A stretch of 64,000 nucleotides of DNA from Aureispira sp. CCB-QB1 (GTDB lineage: Bacteria > Bacteroidota > Bacteroidia > Chitinophagales > Saprospiraceae), in assembly GCF_000724545.1 (NCBI RefSeq), contig NZ_JHBV01000037.1, positions 16,798-80,797 of the forward strand, written 5' to 3'. Both the position numbers and the translations under genes were made by a program. This document shows, piece by piece, positions 43,763 through 53,140 of the stretch. The notes under the pieces were generated by a model. That model made no database searches and had not been told where the DNA came from. It was given only the letters and a program-made list of their open reading frames with translations. The first letter of the stretch is position 1. Each line of letters opens with the position of its first letter.

Positions 43763-46582
43763 TTATTGTTTTATCGCTTTTTTTAACGTTCTAAAACCTT
43801 CTTTTTCATTTTTCAGTTCAATGTAATAAATACCTGAAGCAAACTCATTCAAAGGAATTTCAATGGTATTATGACCTTGCAAAACCTGATGAGTACCCAT
43901 GTTGATTAACGTACGTCCCAGCACATCTGTAATTTTTAACTCAACATTGTTAGGCTGTTGTGCGTGGAAACGAAGTAAGGTATTTCCTTTTGTTGGATTG
44001 GGTTGTAGATGGATGTCATTGACAAATTTTCCACTCATTTGCACATGGCTGATATCACAAATAAATTCAGGGCTATAAGAAATATCTACCTGTTTCAGCC
44101 TATAATAATAATCAAGCCCATTGGCGACATGAACATCTTTGTAGGAATAATGTTGAGAAACATTTGTCGTACCAGCACCATCGACCCAAGCAATTTCTTC
44201 AAACAAGATCCCATCAGTACTTCGTTCAATAGAGAAACCAAGGTTGTCCTCTTCTCCTAAAGTAGTCCATTGTAGTTGGATGGCATTTTCCTGCTGCATG
44301 GCTGTGAAATTTTCACATTTAACAGGCAGTAGAATACAACCAATTCGAATGTTGCGTTGTGTGGCACAAATACCATCATCAGCAGTACAGGTATAAGTCG
44401 TTGTTAAAAGTGGAGACGCCGAAGTATTGGCAGAGTTGGTCGAACTAAGCCCAGAGCTAGGAGACCAAGCATAGGTATAGTTAGAAACAAAACTACCTGG
44501 TATAGGACAAAAAGTAATTCCTTCATTTGTTGCCGTCCAAGCTGATGAATTTCTTCCCGCTACCGTAACGGCATTATTACCACCTGCATCTTCTATACCC
44601 ATGGTATGTCCTCCAGAACCATCTGGTTGTGTTGTTGTGTGGATTTCAATACAACCTGTTGCTTCTATTAAGTGCACTTGAGTAGTGATATTATTACCAG
44701 AAGGATAATGATCTACATTAAAAAACTCCATCACTAAGGTGCGATTTGGAGCAACCCCTACTGTCTGATAACGAATAACATTGGCTGTTGGTTGTCCGCC
44801 ATTACCTGGATCTAAATCATCCCAAGAAAAGGCAATTAAATTGTTTGGAGTAGTGGTAGAAGGGAGAGTTTGACCAGCACAACATCCATTGGGAGAGCCT
44901 GCCGTAAACGTCATGAAGCCATTGGAGCTAATATAAAAGTCGGTATAGTTGATACCCCAAAAATTAAAAGGAAAACCAATTGGCAAAGCACCACTTAGCG
45001 CATCATCGCCTAGAGATACTGTTGTGCCGCCTGGGATAGCAATGGGAGCAAAAGCTGTCGTACCTGTATTGTACCCTGCTGCAACGGGAATAGGAACATC
45101 GCCATTTAAAGCAGCAACTAAGTTAACAGGGGCATCTCCTGCACAATATTGTAATTGGCTGGTATCTGGCGTAAAAGCCAAATTCATAGCATGGTCGGTT
45201 ACCGTTAGAGAATTGGTGGCTGTACATCCTAAGGGATCTGTGTAAGTAACTGAAAAAGTAGCAGGAGTTGTTGGTATGGTTGCGATAGGATTAGCTATAT
45301 TCGGATCGGATAGGTTTGCTGCGGGACTCCAAGAATAAGTGCCACTGCCAGCTAAGGCTTGTAATTGTTTGGTTGTTTCATTTGGGCATTTAACAGTGTC
45401 TTGAGCAGGAAAACTAACTCCTACAGGCTTAATAATAAAGCCCAAGGTTTGTTGACCAGCTACAGGACAAGCTCCATCATTAAAATTAATCGTAAAGGTT
45501 TGGTTGGCAATAGTATTAACAAACCAACTAACATTGATTGTAGCAGGGTTGCCATTAACAACAGTAACAATGGCTCCTGTTAGATTAGCAGCGATGTTAT
45601 TGGCAATTGTAACAACATCTGTTGCGTCAGGGTCTGGGCAACTAATATCAAATGATAGTGTGTTGCCGACACAAGTTTCAAAAGCGCTATTGTTAAGAGC
45701 ACCTCCACTAATATTACTAACAGGATCAGGAACAGGGGTATTGTTGGTACAAGAAATAACCACAATTTCCATATCTCTCATAGTTGTACCAATTAAAACA
45801 CCATTTCTATATTCTTCAACCAAAATAGCAACAACGCCAATTTGTGTTGCGTCGGGCGTAAAATTCATTTGCCCTGTTGCGGGATCGAAACCATACGTTC
45901 CTGTGGTAGAAAGTGGTTGAGTTGCACTAAATCCAGCATTGTGGGTGATGTCTAAAGTGGCACTTTCTTTAGGATTAATTAATGAAAATACCAATGAGTC
46001 GCCATCGGGGTCTATCGTACCGTGATTGTAGCCAAAAGGTTGATTGGCACAAATATAGGGGATAGGGGGCGTTGAGAAAGTTGGAGAATTGTTGCAAGGT
46101 GCTGCTACATTATTAATTAACGTTTCGACATAAATAGAACCTGTACTAGAGTTGGTAATAGCACTATTACGACAACAATCGGAGAAAGACGCAATCCAAT
46201 CGGTACAAGGTCCTGATAAAGTGACAGAAGCAGTATAGGTATAGACTTCAACTCCTTGTAAAGTTCCGCCATTACAAGTACTATTAGGAAGTTGTGCAGG
46301 ACAAAGAGGAGAAGCTTCTGCAACGGATTGTTGAGTCATTGAGACAGATTGGCTAGTGCCACAACCAGAGGCAGAATTTAAATTGAGCGTTACTGTAGTT
46401 GGAGCGGCAATTCCAGCACAGTCTCGATAAAATGCTAATGTGAAAGTATAGTTATTGCCCCCTGTGCAGACATAGGACAAATCGGCTCCCATATTATGAG
46501 AGGCATAACTAGGTGATGCTAGGGAATAGCAAAGCAGGACAAAAGCAATCCTTAATAGGTTGCTGGTGTAAAATTGGTTCAT
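43763..46582 (-). CDS. Large secreted beta-sandwich (PKD-type) protein with T9SS sorting domain
   Basis: Encodes 939 residues with a signal peptide (to about residue 27). The start of the mature protein, SHNMGADLSYVCTGGNNYTFTLAFYRDCAG, is typical of a family of large Cys-rich surface proteins in Bacteroidota. Tandem immunoglobulin/PKD-like sandwiches (e.g. YSWSPAANLSDPNIANPIATIPTT and YAWSPSSGLSSTNSANTSAS) follow, then a Trp/Gly-rich domain (about 500-680) with MGIEDAGGNNAVTVAGRN. The last 90 residues (HLQPNPTKGNTLLRF to LKKAIKQ) are a T9SS type A sorting domain. It is probably an adhesin or matrix protein. It lies between fdhD and the molybdoenzyme without an evident link to them. Confidence 0.88.
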   Translation of the reverse strand: MNQFYTSNLLRIAFVLLCYSLASPSYASHNMGADLSYVCTGGNNYTFTLAFYRDCAGIAAPTTVTLNLNSASGCGTSQSVSMTQQSVAEASPLCPAQLPNSTCNGGTLQGVEVYTYTASVTLSGPCTDWIASFSDCCRNSAITNSSTGSIYVETLINNVAAPCNNSPTFSTPPIPYICANQPFGYNHGTIDPDGDSLVFSLINPKESATLDITHNAGFSATQPLSTTGTYGFDPATGQMNFTPDATQIGVVAILVEEYRNGVLIGTTMRDMEIVVISCTNNTPVPDPVSNISGGALNNSAFETCVGNTLSFDISCPDPDATDVVTIANNIAANLTGAIVTVVNGNPATINVSWFVNTIANQTFTINFNDGACPVAGQQTLGFIIKPVGVSFPAQDTVKCPNETTKQLQALAGSGTYSWSPAANLSDPNIANPIATIPTTPATFSVTYTDPLGCTATNSLTVTDHAMNLAFTPDTSQLQYCAGDAPVNLVAALNGDVPIPVAAGYNTGTTAFAPIAIPGGTTVSLGDDALSGALPIGFPFNFWGINYTDFYISSNGFMTFTAGSPNGCCAGQTLPSTTTPNNLIAFSWDDLDPGNGGQPTANVIRYQTVGVAPNRTLVMEFFNVDHYPSGNNITTQVHLIEATGCIEIHTTTQPDGSGGHTMGIEDAGGNNAVTVAGRNSSAWTATNEGITFCPIPGSFVSNYTYAWSPSSGLSSTNSANTSASPLLTTTYTCTADDGICATQRNIRIGCILLPVKCENFTAMQQENAIQLQWTTLGEEDNLGFSIERSTDGILFEEIAWVDGAGTTNVSQHYSYKDVHVANGLDYYYRLKQVDISYSPEFICDISHVQMSGKFVNDIHLQPNPTKGNTLLRFHAQQPNNVELKITDVLGRTLINMGTHQVLQGHNTIEIPLNEFASGIYYIELKNEKEGFRTLKKAIKQ

Positions 46583-47098
46583 TTAAAAGAAGTTTAATTG
46601 AAAAAAATGATTGCAATTATTATGTGTGTGTAAATTAATTGGCAACTCAATTTTTTAATTAAGTACTCCTATCCTTACCGATGTAAGTTTAAAATTTAGG
46701 GCAGTTTACTACAATGAATTAATATGGGGTATTAAGTCATGGAAAAACTATCAATTGCTCAGAAAGGGGGGGATAGGGGATTTCAAAGCAATTACTACAT
46801 CAATGTATTATTACAATAGAGGATACAAGGGATATTAATTAAAAAGGTTATTTTGTTTTGTGATATAAAATTTTAAATAAGTGTCATAAATTTAAAAGGA
46901 TATTTTATTAAAACAAATTAATGAGGTATTTTATTTTGCATGGAAGTGTATTTATATACAAATTGTCTGTAAAGTTACCTTTTGATGACGTAATTGTTGC
47001 TTAATGAGCAGATTATCAAGTAGATTGGTTGCTTTGTAGAAAGGTAAGTAATAGTAACAAAACGTGTAAAAAATATAAGTTATTGAAGAGGTAAAGAA
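46583..47098. other. AT-rich intergenic region
   Basis: About 520 bases upstream of the adhesin-like gene, with no credible frame. It holds no palindrome-family copy. I could not locate a clear promoter for the minus-strand gene. Confidence 0.4.
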
Positions 47099-47133
47099 TA
47101 AGCCGTATATCATAATAGAAGATATACGGCTTA
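47099..47133 (-). terminator. Terminator of the molybdoenzyme gene
   Basis: Perfect 13-bp stem TAAGCCGTATATC / GATATACGGCTTA with a 9-base loop. The minus-strand tail is T-rich. Confidence 0.7.
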
Positions 47134-47199
47134 CGTTTTGAAAAAATGTACTTCAACGGTAATAGAAACCTTTAAAAGGATGTGGCGTCACAATAGTCT

Positions 47200-49497
47200 T
47201 TAAACATCTGCTTTGATAATTTCTACTTCTATAAATTTAGAGGCAGGAGTGTTGCTTTTTTTTGCAACATTATCAATATGTACCAAGGCATTAGTTTCTG
47301 GAAAATACGTGCCAATGCATCCTTGTGCAATATCATATCCTACCACTTTAAAGTTATTGGCAGCCCTTTGTTCTCCTTTAAAATAGCTTCTAAAGTGAAT
47401 AATGTCTTTGTCTTTTAAACCAAGATTTTGCATATCTTTTTTGTTCATCAATGCAATGCGACGTTCATTGAGAATACCACGATAACGATCATCTAAACCA
47501 TAAATAGTGGTATTGTATTGATCGTGTGTGCGAATTGTCATCATAATAAAACGCCCTTCGGATACTTTTCGTTTGGGGATAGGATTGATGGTTAATTGTG
47601 CTTTTTGAGAAGTAGTGTTAAAGGTACGGTTGCGAGCACAATTCGGAAGGTAAAAACCAGCAGGTTTTCGAACTCGTTCGTTATAATTATCAAAACCAGC
47701 GACAACAGCCTCTATATGGTTTCGAATAACATCATAATTATCAACCATGGCAGTCCAATTGATAGAGGTGTCTTTTCCAAAAGTTGCTTCAGCGATTCCT
47801 TGGACGATAGCAGGCTCACTTTTTAAATGCTTAGAAGCGGGCTCAAAATTACCTTCACTAAGATGTACTACTCCCATAGAATTTTCGACCGTAACAAATT
47901 GTCGACCAGAAGATTGGAAGTCTTTTTCAGCTCTAGAAAGGCAAGGCAATATAAGTGCTTCTTTTCCTGTCACTAAGTGCGAACGATTGAGTTTAGTTGA
48001 TATTTGAACGGTTAGAGCACAGTTTTGAACCGCTTCTCCTGTTAGTTGACTGTCAGGCGTCGCAGAAATAAAGTTGCCTCCCATAGCTACAAAAACTTTA
48101 ACCAACCCTTTTTTCATCGCATGGATACTATGAACAACATCATAACCGTGCGGACGAGGGGCTCTGATGTTAAATTCTTGGTCTAGATTTGCCAAAAAAG
48201 TTTCGGGTGGAGCCTCCCATATACCAACAGTTCGATCGCCCTGTACATTGCTATGACCACGAACGGGGCAAGTGCCAGCCCCTTCTTTGCCAATAGCGCC
48301 TTTAAGTAGTAAAATATTGACGATTTCACGAATGTTTTGCACGCCATTTTCATGTTGCGTAATGCCCATTGCCCAACAGATAATGATTTTTTTATTGTCG
48401 ATGAGCAATTGTGCAAAAGCACGAATTTCTGCTTCTGATACACCACTTTCTTCCACTGCTTCTTGAAAATCACTTTGCTCTAAATCGGCAATTAAAGCCT
48501 CATAACCTTCACAATGTTCTTGAATAAAAGGAAGGTCAAAGACAGTACCAGGTTGCTTTTTTTCTGCTTCAAGCATGAGTATCATAGCTGCTTTGAGTAG
48601 AGCTACATCTCCATTGATGCGAACTTGGAGGTATTGATCTGTAATTTTGGTTCCTCCTTTGACAACTTCTACAGGGCTTTGAGGATTAACAAAGCGTTCT
48701 AAACCTGCTTCAGGAATCGGATTGATACTAACTACTTTGCCACCATTTTTTTTGCAATGGCTTAGTGCTGTTAACATACGAGGATGATTGGTTCCTGGAT
48801 TTTGTCCCATGACGACAATTACCTCCGCTTGGTGCAAATCTTCAAGTGTTACCGACCCCTTGCCAATTCCCAGAGTTTCGCCAAGCCCTTTGCCACTCGA
48901 TTCATGACACATATTAGAACAATCAGGAAGATTATTAGTGCCTAACTGGCGAGCCAATAGTTGATACATAAAGGCAGCTTCATTGCTGGTGCGCCCCGAA
49001 GTATAAAAAACAGCTTCATTGGGATCATTAAGTTGTGTTAAATGTTTGGCAATTAACTTGAATGCATCTTCCCAAGAAATAGGTTGGTAGTTAGAACTAT
49101 TGGCAGGCAAATACATAGGTTCTGTAATTCGTCCCGATTTGCCAATTTTGTAATCAGACCATTGGCTCATTGTTTCAACGCTATATTGAGCAAAGAAATC
49201 AGGCGTAACTTTTCGAGTCGTAGACTCTTCTGCTAATGCTTTGACACCATTTTCGCAGTATTCGCCCAATGAAGAACGTTTGCCATCAGGGTCAGGCCAT
49301 GCGCATCCAGGGCAATCAAAGCCTCCTTTTTGATTCATTTTGTTCAAGCGTTTGATCCCTTCCCAAACACCCATTTCTTTGTTTAGGTGTTGTAAAGAAG
49401 CCACCAAGGCAGGAATTCCTGCTGCTTTTCGCTTGCGTTCAGTGAGTTTTAAATTTTCAAAATTTTCGGGGGGCACGATTTGAACATTTCTTTTCAT
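47200..49497 (-). CDS. YdeP/FdhF-type molybdopterin oxidoreductase
   Basis: Encodes 765 residues, the length of the YdeP group within the formate-dehydrogenase alpha-subunit family. The N-terminal cysteines DCPGC (62, 65) and YCENG (81) are the motif of this group. NMCHESSGKG gives Cys197, the expected molybdenum ligand in place of selenocysteine, and GQNPGTNHPRML, AMGITQHENGV and RGHSNVQGDRTVG are molybdopterin-contacting blocks; the C-terminal domain ends with DIAQGCIGTYFPETNALV. The enzyme is soluble, with no Tat signal. It may oxidise formate or another substrate; the adjacent fdhD and formate-tetrahydrofolate ligase favour formate. The substrate of this group is not settled. Confidence 0.9.
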   Translation of the reverse strand: MKRNVQIVPPENFENLKLTERKRKAAGIPALVASLQHLNKEMGVWEGIKRLNKMNQKGGFDCPGCAWPDPDGKRSSLGEYCENGVKALAEESTTRKVTPDFFAQYSVETMSQWSDYKIGKSGRITEPMYLPANSSNYQPISWEDAFKLIAKHLTQLNDPNEAVFYTSGRTSNEAAFMYQLLARQLGTNNLPDCSNMCHESSGKGLGETLGIGKGSVTLEDLHQAEVIVVMGQNPGTNHPRMLTALSHCKKNGGKVVSINPIPEAGLERFVNPQSPVEVVKGGTKITDQYLQVRINGDVALLKAAMILMLEAEKKQPGTVFDLPFIQEHCEGYEALIADLEQSDFQEAVEESGVSEAEIRAFAQLLIDNKKIIICWAMGITQHENGVQNIREIVNILLLKGAIGKEGAGTCPVRGHSNVQGDRTVGIWEAPPETFLANLDQEFNIRAPRPHGYDVVHSIHAMKKGLVKVFVAMGGNFISATPDSQLTGEAVQNCALTVQISTKLNRSHLVTGKEALILPCLSRAEKDFQSSGRQFVTVENSMGVVHLSEGNFEPASKHLKSEPAIVQGIAEATFGKDTSINWTAMVDNYDVIRNHIEAVVAGFDNYNERVRKPAGFYLPNCARNRTFNTTSQKAQLTINPIPKRKVSEGRFIMMTIRTHDQYNTTIYGLDDRYRGILNERRIALMNKKDMQNLGLKDKDIIHFRSYFKGEQRAANNFKVVGYDIAQGCIGTYFPETNALVHIDNVAKKSNTPASKFIEVEIIKADV

Positions 49498-49575
49498 AGT
49501 GGAGGTATATCTAAGTAATAATTTGGCGTCTCAATAACTATTGTTTCGTAGAGTATGTTAGTAGGATCATAGTCT

Positions 49576-49740
49576 TTGCTTTTTTACTTTAAAAAGTAAA
49601 CAACTAAGCGATAGCGATCTCACGCAGTAGCAGCGAACCGAGCTCACGACCGAAGGGAGTAACAAAGCTAACTAAAAGCGCAGCGCCCACGAAGTACCAC
49701 GCAGTAGCAGCGAAGCTAATCTACGAACTAACTACTAAAC
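49576..49740. repeat. Composite of palindrome-family modules
   Basis: It holds AAGCGATAGCGATCTCACGC (as at 30009-30155), two CACGCAGTAGCAGCGAA modules and a CAGCGCCCACGAAGTACC segment, ending AACTACTAAAC. It fills much of the divergent gap between the molybdoenzyme gene and fhs; a promoter for fhs is not clear. Confidence 0.75.
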
Positions 49741-50036
49741 TTATTGTACATGAAAAAAATATTGGGTGGCTGTTTTAGCAGTCATTTTGGCTTAAACGAA
49801 ACAGTTATAATTGGATACAAGCCTTTCCAAAGATTTTTATTCGATGTTAGTTGATAATCTCATTCAAGGTACTAAATTCTACTAGAATTAACAAAAAACC
49901 ACTTAGTCTTTAAATTGTAGTAAAACAAGTTTATATTGTATAAAACTTATCTACTTTACTTTGCGGGGGAGTTGTATTAATTTGATTATTAATAGAATGT
50001 GATTTTATTGGTCAATTCTCCAAAAAACTACTCAAA

Positions 50037-51722
50037 ATGGAAGAAACAAAATTCCTTACGGATATTGAAATTGCACAGAACAACGAAATGAGTCACATCA
50101 AACAGGTGGCAGAGAAATTGAACATTCAAGAGGATGATTTAGAATATTATGGAAAATATAAGGCAAAGCTTCCTTTGTCTCTAATTGATGATGCTAAAGT
50201 TGCCAATGGCAATTTAATTTTGGTAACAGCTATGACGCCAACTCCTGCGGGAGAAGGAAAAACCACGACATCCATTGGTTTGACAGAGGGGCTAAATAAG
50301 ATAGGGAAGACGACGACAGTTGTTTTGAGAGAACCTTCTTTAGGACCTGTTTTTGGAATTAAAGGTGGTGCTGCTGGTGGTGGTTATGCACAGGTGGTGC
50401 CCATGGAAGATATTAACCTACATTTTACAGGTGACTTTGCTGCTGTAGAAAAAGCAAATAATTTGTTGTCTGCATTGATTGATAATAATATTCAGAGCAA
50501 GACTAGAAATTTGGGCATTGATCCTAGAACAATCGTTTGGAAACGAGTCATGGATATGAATGATCGAGCTTTGCGCCAAATTACAATAGGGCTAGGAGGC
50601 ACTGGAAATGGTATCCCTAGAGAAGATGGTTTTAATATAACTCCTGCTTCAGAGGTCATGGCCATTCTTTGTATGGCAAGAGATATGGAAGATTTGAAAG
50701 AAAAACTAGGCAATATTTTTATAGGTTTTACTTTTGATAAAAAACCTGTTTATGCTAGAGATTTGAAAGCACAAGATGCTATGGCTATTTTGTTAAAAGA
50801 TGCTATCAAACCAAATTTGGTGCAAACACTAGAGGAAAATCCCGCCATTATTCACGGAGGACCATTTGCCAACATTGCACAAGGAACCAATACTATTATT
50901 GCCACAAAAATGGGACTATCTTTATCGGATTATGTAGTAACAGAGGCAGGATTTGGAGCAGATTTAGGAGCTGAAAAATTCTTAAATATCAAGTGCGTTG
51001 CGGGTGGATTAAAACCGAAGGCAGTTGTTTTGGTAGCAACAATTCGTGCGTTGAGACACCACGGGGGGGCATCAAAAGAGGAGTACAATACGGCAAGTGT
51101 AGAACGGGTAGGAAAAGGATTTGAAAACCTTGAGAAACATATTGAAAATTGTCAAAAATTTGGATTGAATCCTGTCGTTGCTATTAATGCATTTCCTAGT
51201 GATACCGATGCTGAAATAGAATTAATTCAAGCTGAATGTAAAAAATTAGGCGTGCAAGCGATTGTTGCGAACGGTTGGGCTGATGGTGGTGATGGAATGA
51301 CTAATTTGGCTCAAGCAGTTGTAGATGAGGTAGAATCAAATCGCAATAACTTTAGTGCTTTGTATGATTGGAATTTGCCTGTTAAAGAAAAAATTGAGAC
51401 CATTGCTAAGGAAATTTATGGGGCAGATGGTGTTACTTATTCTAAGAAAGCAGAATTGGATTTGAGAAGAATTGCTCGGCTTGGTTTAGAGCAGTTGCCT
51501 GTGTGTATGGCAAAAACGCAGAAGTCTTTTTCTGATAACGATAAATTACTGGGACGTCCAACTAATTTTACAGTAGAGGTTCGAGAGTTTGAATATGCCG
51601 TAGGAGCAGGATTTATTATTCCTATTTTAGGAAAAATGATGCGGATGCCTGGTTTGCCTGCGGTGCCATCTTCGGAAGGAATGACGATTGATAATAATGG
51701 TAAAATCTCAGGATTATCATAA
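50037..51722 (+). CDS. fhs: Formate-tetrahydrofolate ligase
   Basis: Encodes 561 residues, the usual length. The enzyme joins formate to tetrahydrofolate with ATP to give 10-formyl-THF, which feeds purine, fMet and one-carbon synthesis. The P-loop [16 protein letters not shown] lies at about residues 67-82, and [29 protein letters not shown] and [16 protein letters not shown] are conserved blocks; the end [14 protein letters not shown] is typical. It is divergent from the molybdoenzyme gene, so formate could be either made into one-carbon units or oxidised. A hairpin terminator follows about 145 bases later. Confidence 0.97.
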   Translation: MEETKFLTDIEIAQNNEMSHIKQVAEKLNIQEDDLEYYGKYKAKLPLSLIDDAKVANGNLILVTAMTPTPAGEGKTTTSIGLTEGLNKIGKTTTVVLREPSLGPVFGIKGGAAGGGYAQVVPMEDINLHFTGDFAAVEKANNLLSALIDNNIQSKTRNLGIDPRTIVWKRVMDMNDRALRQITIGLGGTGNGIPREDGFNITPASEVMAILCMARDMEDLKEKLGNIFIGFTFDKKPVYARDLKAQDAMAILLKDAIKPNLVQTLEENPAIIHGGPFANIAQGTNTIIATKMGLSLSDYVVTEAGFGADLGAEKFLNIKCVAGGLKPKAVVLVATIRALRHHGGASKEEYNTASVERVGKGFENLEKHIENCQKFGLNPVVAINAFPSDTDAEIELIQAECKKLGVQAIVANGWADGGDGMTNLAQAVVDEVESNRNNFSALYDWNLPVKEKIETIAKEIYGADGVTYSKKAELDLRRIARLGLEQLPVCMAKTQKSFSDNDKLLGRPTNFTVEVREFEYAVGAGFIIPILGKMMRMPGLPAVPSSEGMTIDNNGKISGLS

Positions 51723-51749
51723 TAAATGAATTTTAAGCACTCATGCAAT

Positions 51750-51800
51750 ACGACGTAGTTAGCTGCGCTGCTACTGCATGGTTTCAACGGAGTAATGATT
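51750..51800. repeat. Intergenic palindrome family copy
   Basis: CGTAGTTAGCTGCGCTGCTA then CTGCATGGTTTCAACGGAGTA. The end matches the inverted-repeat terminus of the element at 36691-36830. Confidence 0.7.
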
Positions 51801-51868
51801 CGTTGAGTAGGCGTTTTCTTTTGAAGTAAATTTTGTGGATAGAGAAAATCATAAGAACAATTTTTTGA

Positions 51869-51909
51869 AAATCACGTTTTACTGCCAATGGTGTAAGACG
51901 TGATTTTTT
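51869..51909 (+). terminator. Rho-independent terminator of fhs
   Basis: A 13-bp stem with one G-T pair (51869-51881 and 51894-51906), 12-base loop and a T-run. Confidence 0.75.
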
Positions 51910-51952
51910 ATCTAAAAGGGCAAGCAATTATAAGATAATAAAAAACAAATTG

Positions 51953-51984
51953 TTTGATTTTTTAGGGATAAACTAATACCTTTG
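51953..51984 (+). promoter_or_regulatory. Bacteroidota-type promoter of the restriction-modification genes
   Basis: TTTG (51953-51956) and TACCTTTG (51977-51984) stand 20 bases apart. Transcription would begin near 51990, only a few bases before the short ORF at 51994. Confidence 0.7.
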
Positions 51985-51993
51985 TAGGTGCCT

Positions 51994-52065
51994 ATGGGCA
52001 AAAAATACCCCAAGCAAAAGGGACATGATTGGTTTAAAGTAGGCTACTCTGAGAAAAATAAATAA
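51994..52065 (+). CDS. 23-codon ORF directly upstream of the methyltransferase gene
   Basis: ATG at 51994 opens a 23-residue peptide (starting MGKKYPKQKG, ending SEKNK) that stops with TAA one base before the methyltransferase ATG. The promoter just upstream would give almost no leader. It is basic and polar and matches no family I know. It may be a leader peptide that couples translation to the methyltransferase, or a remnant of a truncated gene; the coding call is tentative. Confidence 0.35.
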   Translation: MGKKYPKQKGHDWFKVGYSEKNK

Positions 52066-52066
52066 T

Positions 52067-53083
52067 ATGATGAAAATAGCTTCGTTTTTTGCAGGTGCAG
52101 GAGGCTTAGATTTAGGATTTGAAAAAGCTGGATTTGAGGTTGTTTGGGCAAATGAATACGATAAAGATATTTGGGAAACTTATGAGAAAAATCATCTAAA
52201 CACCACCTTAGATCGAAGAAGTATTACAAAAGTAGAAGCTAATGAAGTGCCCGACTGTGATGGTATTATTGGGGGACCTCCTTGCCAAAGTTGGAGCGAG
52301 GCAGGGGCTTTGAGAGGTATTGATGACAAAAGAGGACAGTTGTTTTTTGATTTTATTAGAATCTTAGAAGCAAAGCAACCTAAGTTCTTTTTGGCTGAAA
52401 ATGTAAGTGGTATGTTATTGCCTAGACATAGTCAAGCTTTGGAGAATATAAAAAAGATGTTTAAAGGAGCTGGTTATGAATTGTCTTTTAAATTGCTAAA
52501 TGCCTCCAATTACAATGTTCCACAAGATAGAAAACGAGTTTTTTTTATCGGAATAAGAAACGATTTGAAGTTTGAATTTAAGTTTCCTGAAATCACTTTC
52601 CCAAAAATCAATCTTAGAGAGGCAATTGGTGACTTACAACATACTGTTATGCCTGCTTTAGAAGGAAATAAAACCAATGGAGAACGTTGCAAAGTCCCTA
52701 ACCACGAGTATATGATAGGTGGCTTTTCATCCATGTTTATGTCTAGAAATCGGGTTAGAACGTGGGAAGAACAGTCTTTTACCATTCAAGCAGGGGGACG
52801 GCATGCCCCAATTCATCCGCAAGCACCTAAAATGCAATTGGTAGAACAAAACAAGCGCATCTTTGTTCCTGGAAAAGAAGAGCTGTATAGACGATTGAGT
52901 ATTCGAGAATGTGCAAGAATTCAAACATTTCCAGATGATTTTATTTTTCATTATACCAAAGTAGCAGCAGGTTATAAAATGATAGGAAATGCAGTGCCTG
53001 TTAATTTAGCTAAGTTCTTAGCACAAAGTATCAAGCAGCAATTAGAAGAAAATGCCCTTCACAAAATTTCATTAAGTCAGTAA
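52067..53083 (+). CDS. DNA (cytosine-5)-methyltransferase, M.HaeIII-like
   Basis: Encodes 338 residues. All conserved C5-methyltransferase motifs are in order: SFFAGAGGLDLGFEKAGF (motif I), GGPPCQSWSEAG with catalytic Cys73 (IV), ENVSGM at 111-116 (VI), YNVPQDRKRVFFIG (VIII) and MIGNAVPVNLAK (X). The target-recognition region, NHEYMIGGFSSMFMSRNRVRTWEEQSFTIQAGGRHAPIHPQAP, closely resembles M.HaeIII as I recall it, which methylates GGCC; the specificity is therefore predicted, not proved. ATG at 52067 is used; the next codon is also ATG. A restriction-endonuclease gene follows after 57 bases. It protects the host DNA from that enzyme. Confidence 0.93.
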   Translation: MMKIASFFAGAGGLDLGFEKAGFEVVWANEYDKDIWETYEKNHLNTTLDRRSITKVEANEVPDCDGIIGGPPCQSWSEAGALRGIDDKRGQLFFDFIRILEAKQPKFFLAENVSGMLLPRHSQALENIKKMFKGAGYELSFKLLNASNYNVPQDRKRVFFIGIRNDLKFEFKFPEITFPKINLREAIGDLQHTVMPALEGNKTNGERCKVPNHEYMIGGFSSMFMSRNRVRTWEEQSFTIQAGGRHAPIHPQAPKMQLVEQNKRIFVPGKEELYRRLSIRECARIQTFPDDFIFHYTKVAAGYKMIGNAVPVNLAKFLAQSIKQQLEENALHKISLSQ

Positions 53084-53140
53084 CAAATTGTTCCTTAGAG
53101 TACGATTTGTAGTCCAGCAATTTCTTAATTACAACCAAAT

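Noticed and set aside
45504..45920. 138-codon plus-strand frame inside the large adhesin-like gene
   Set aside because: Antisense shadow of a repetitive Thr/Val-rich gene.
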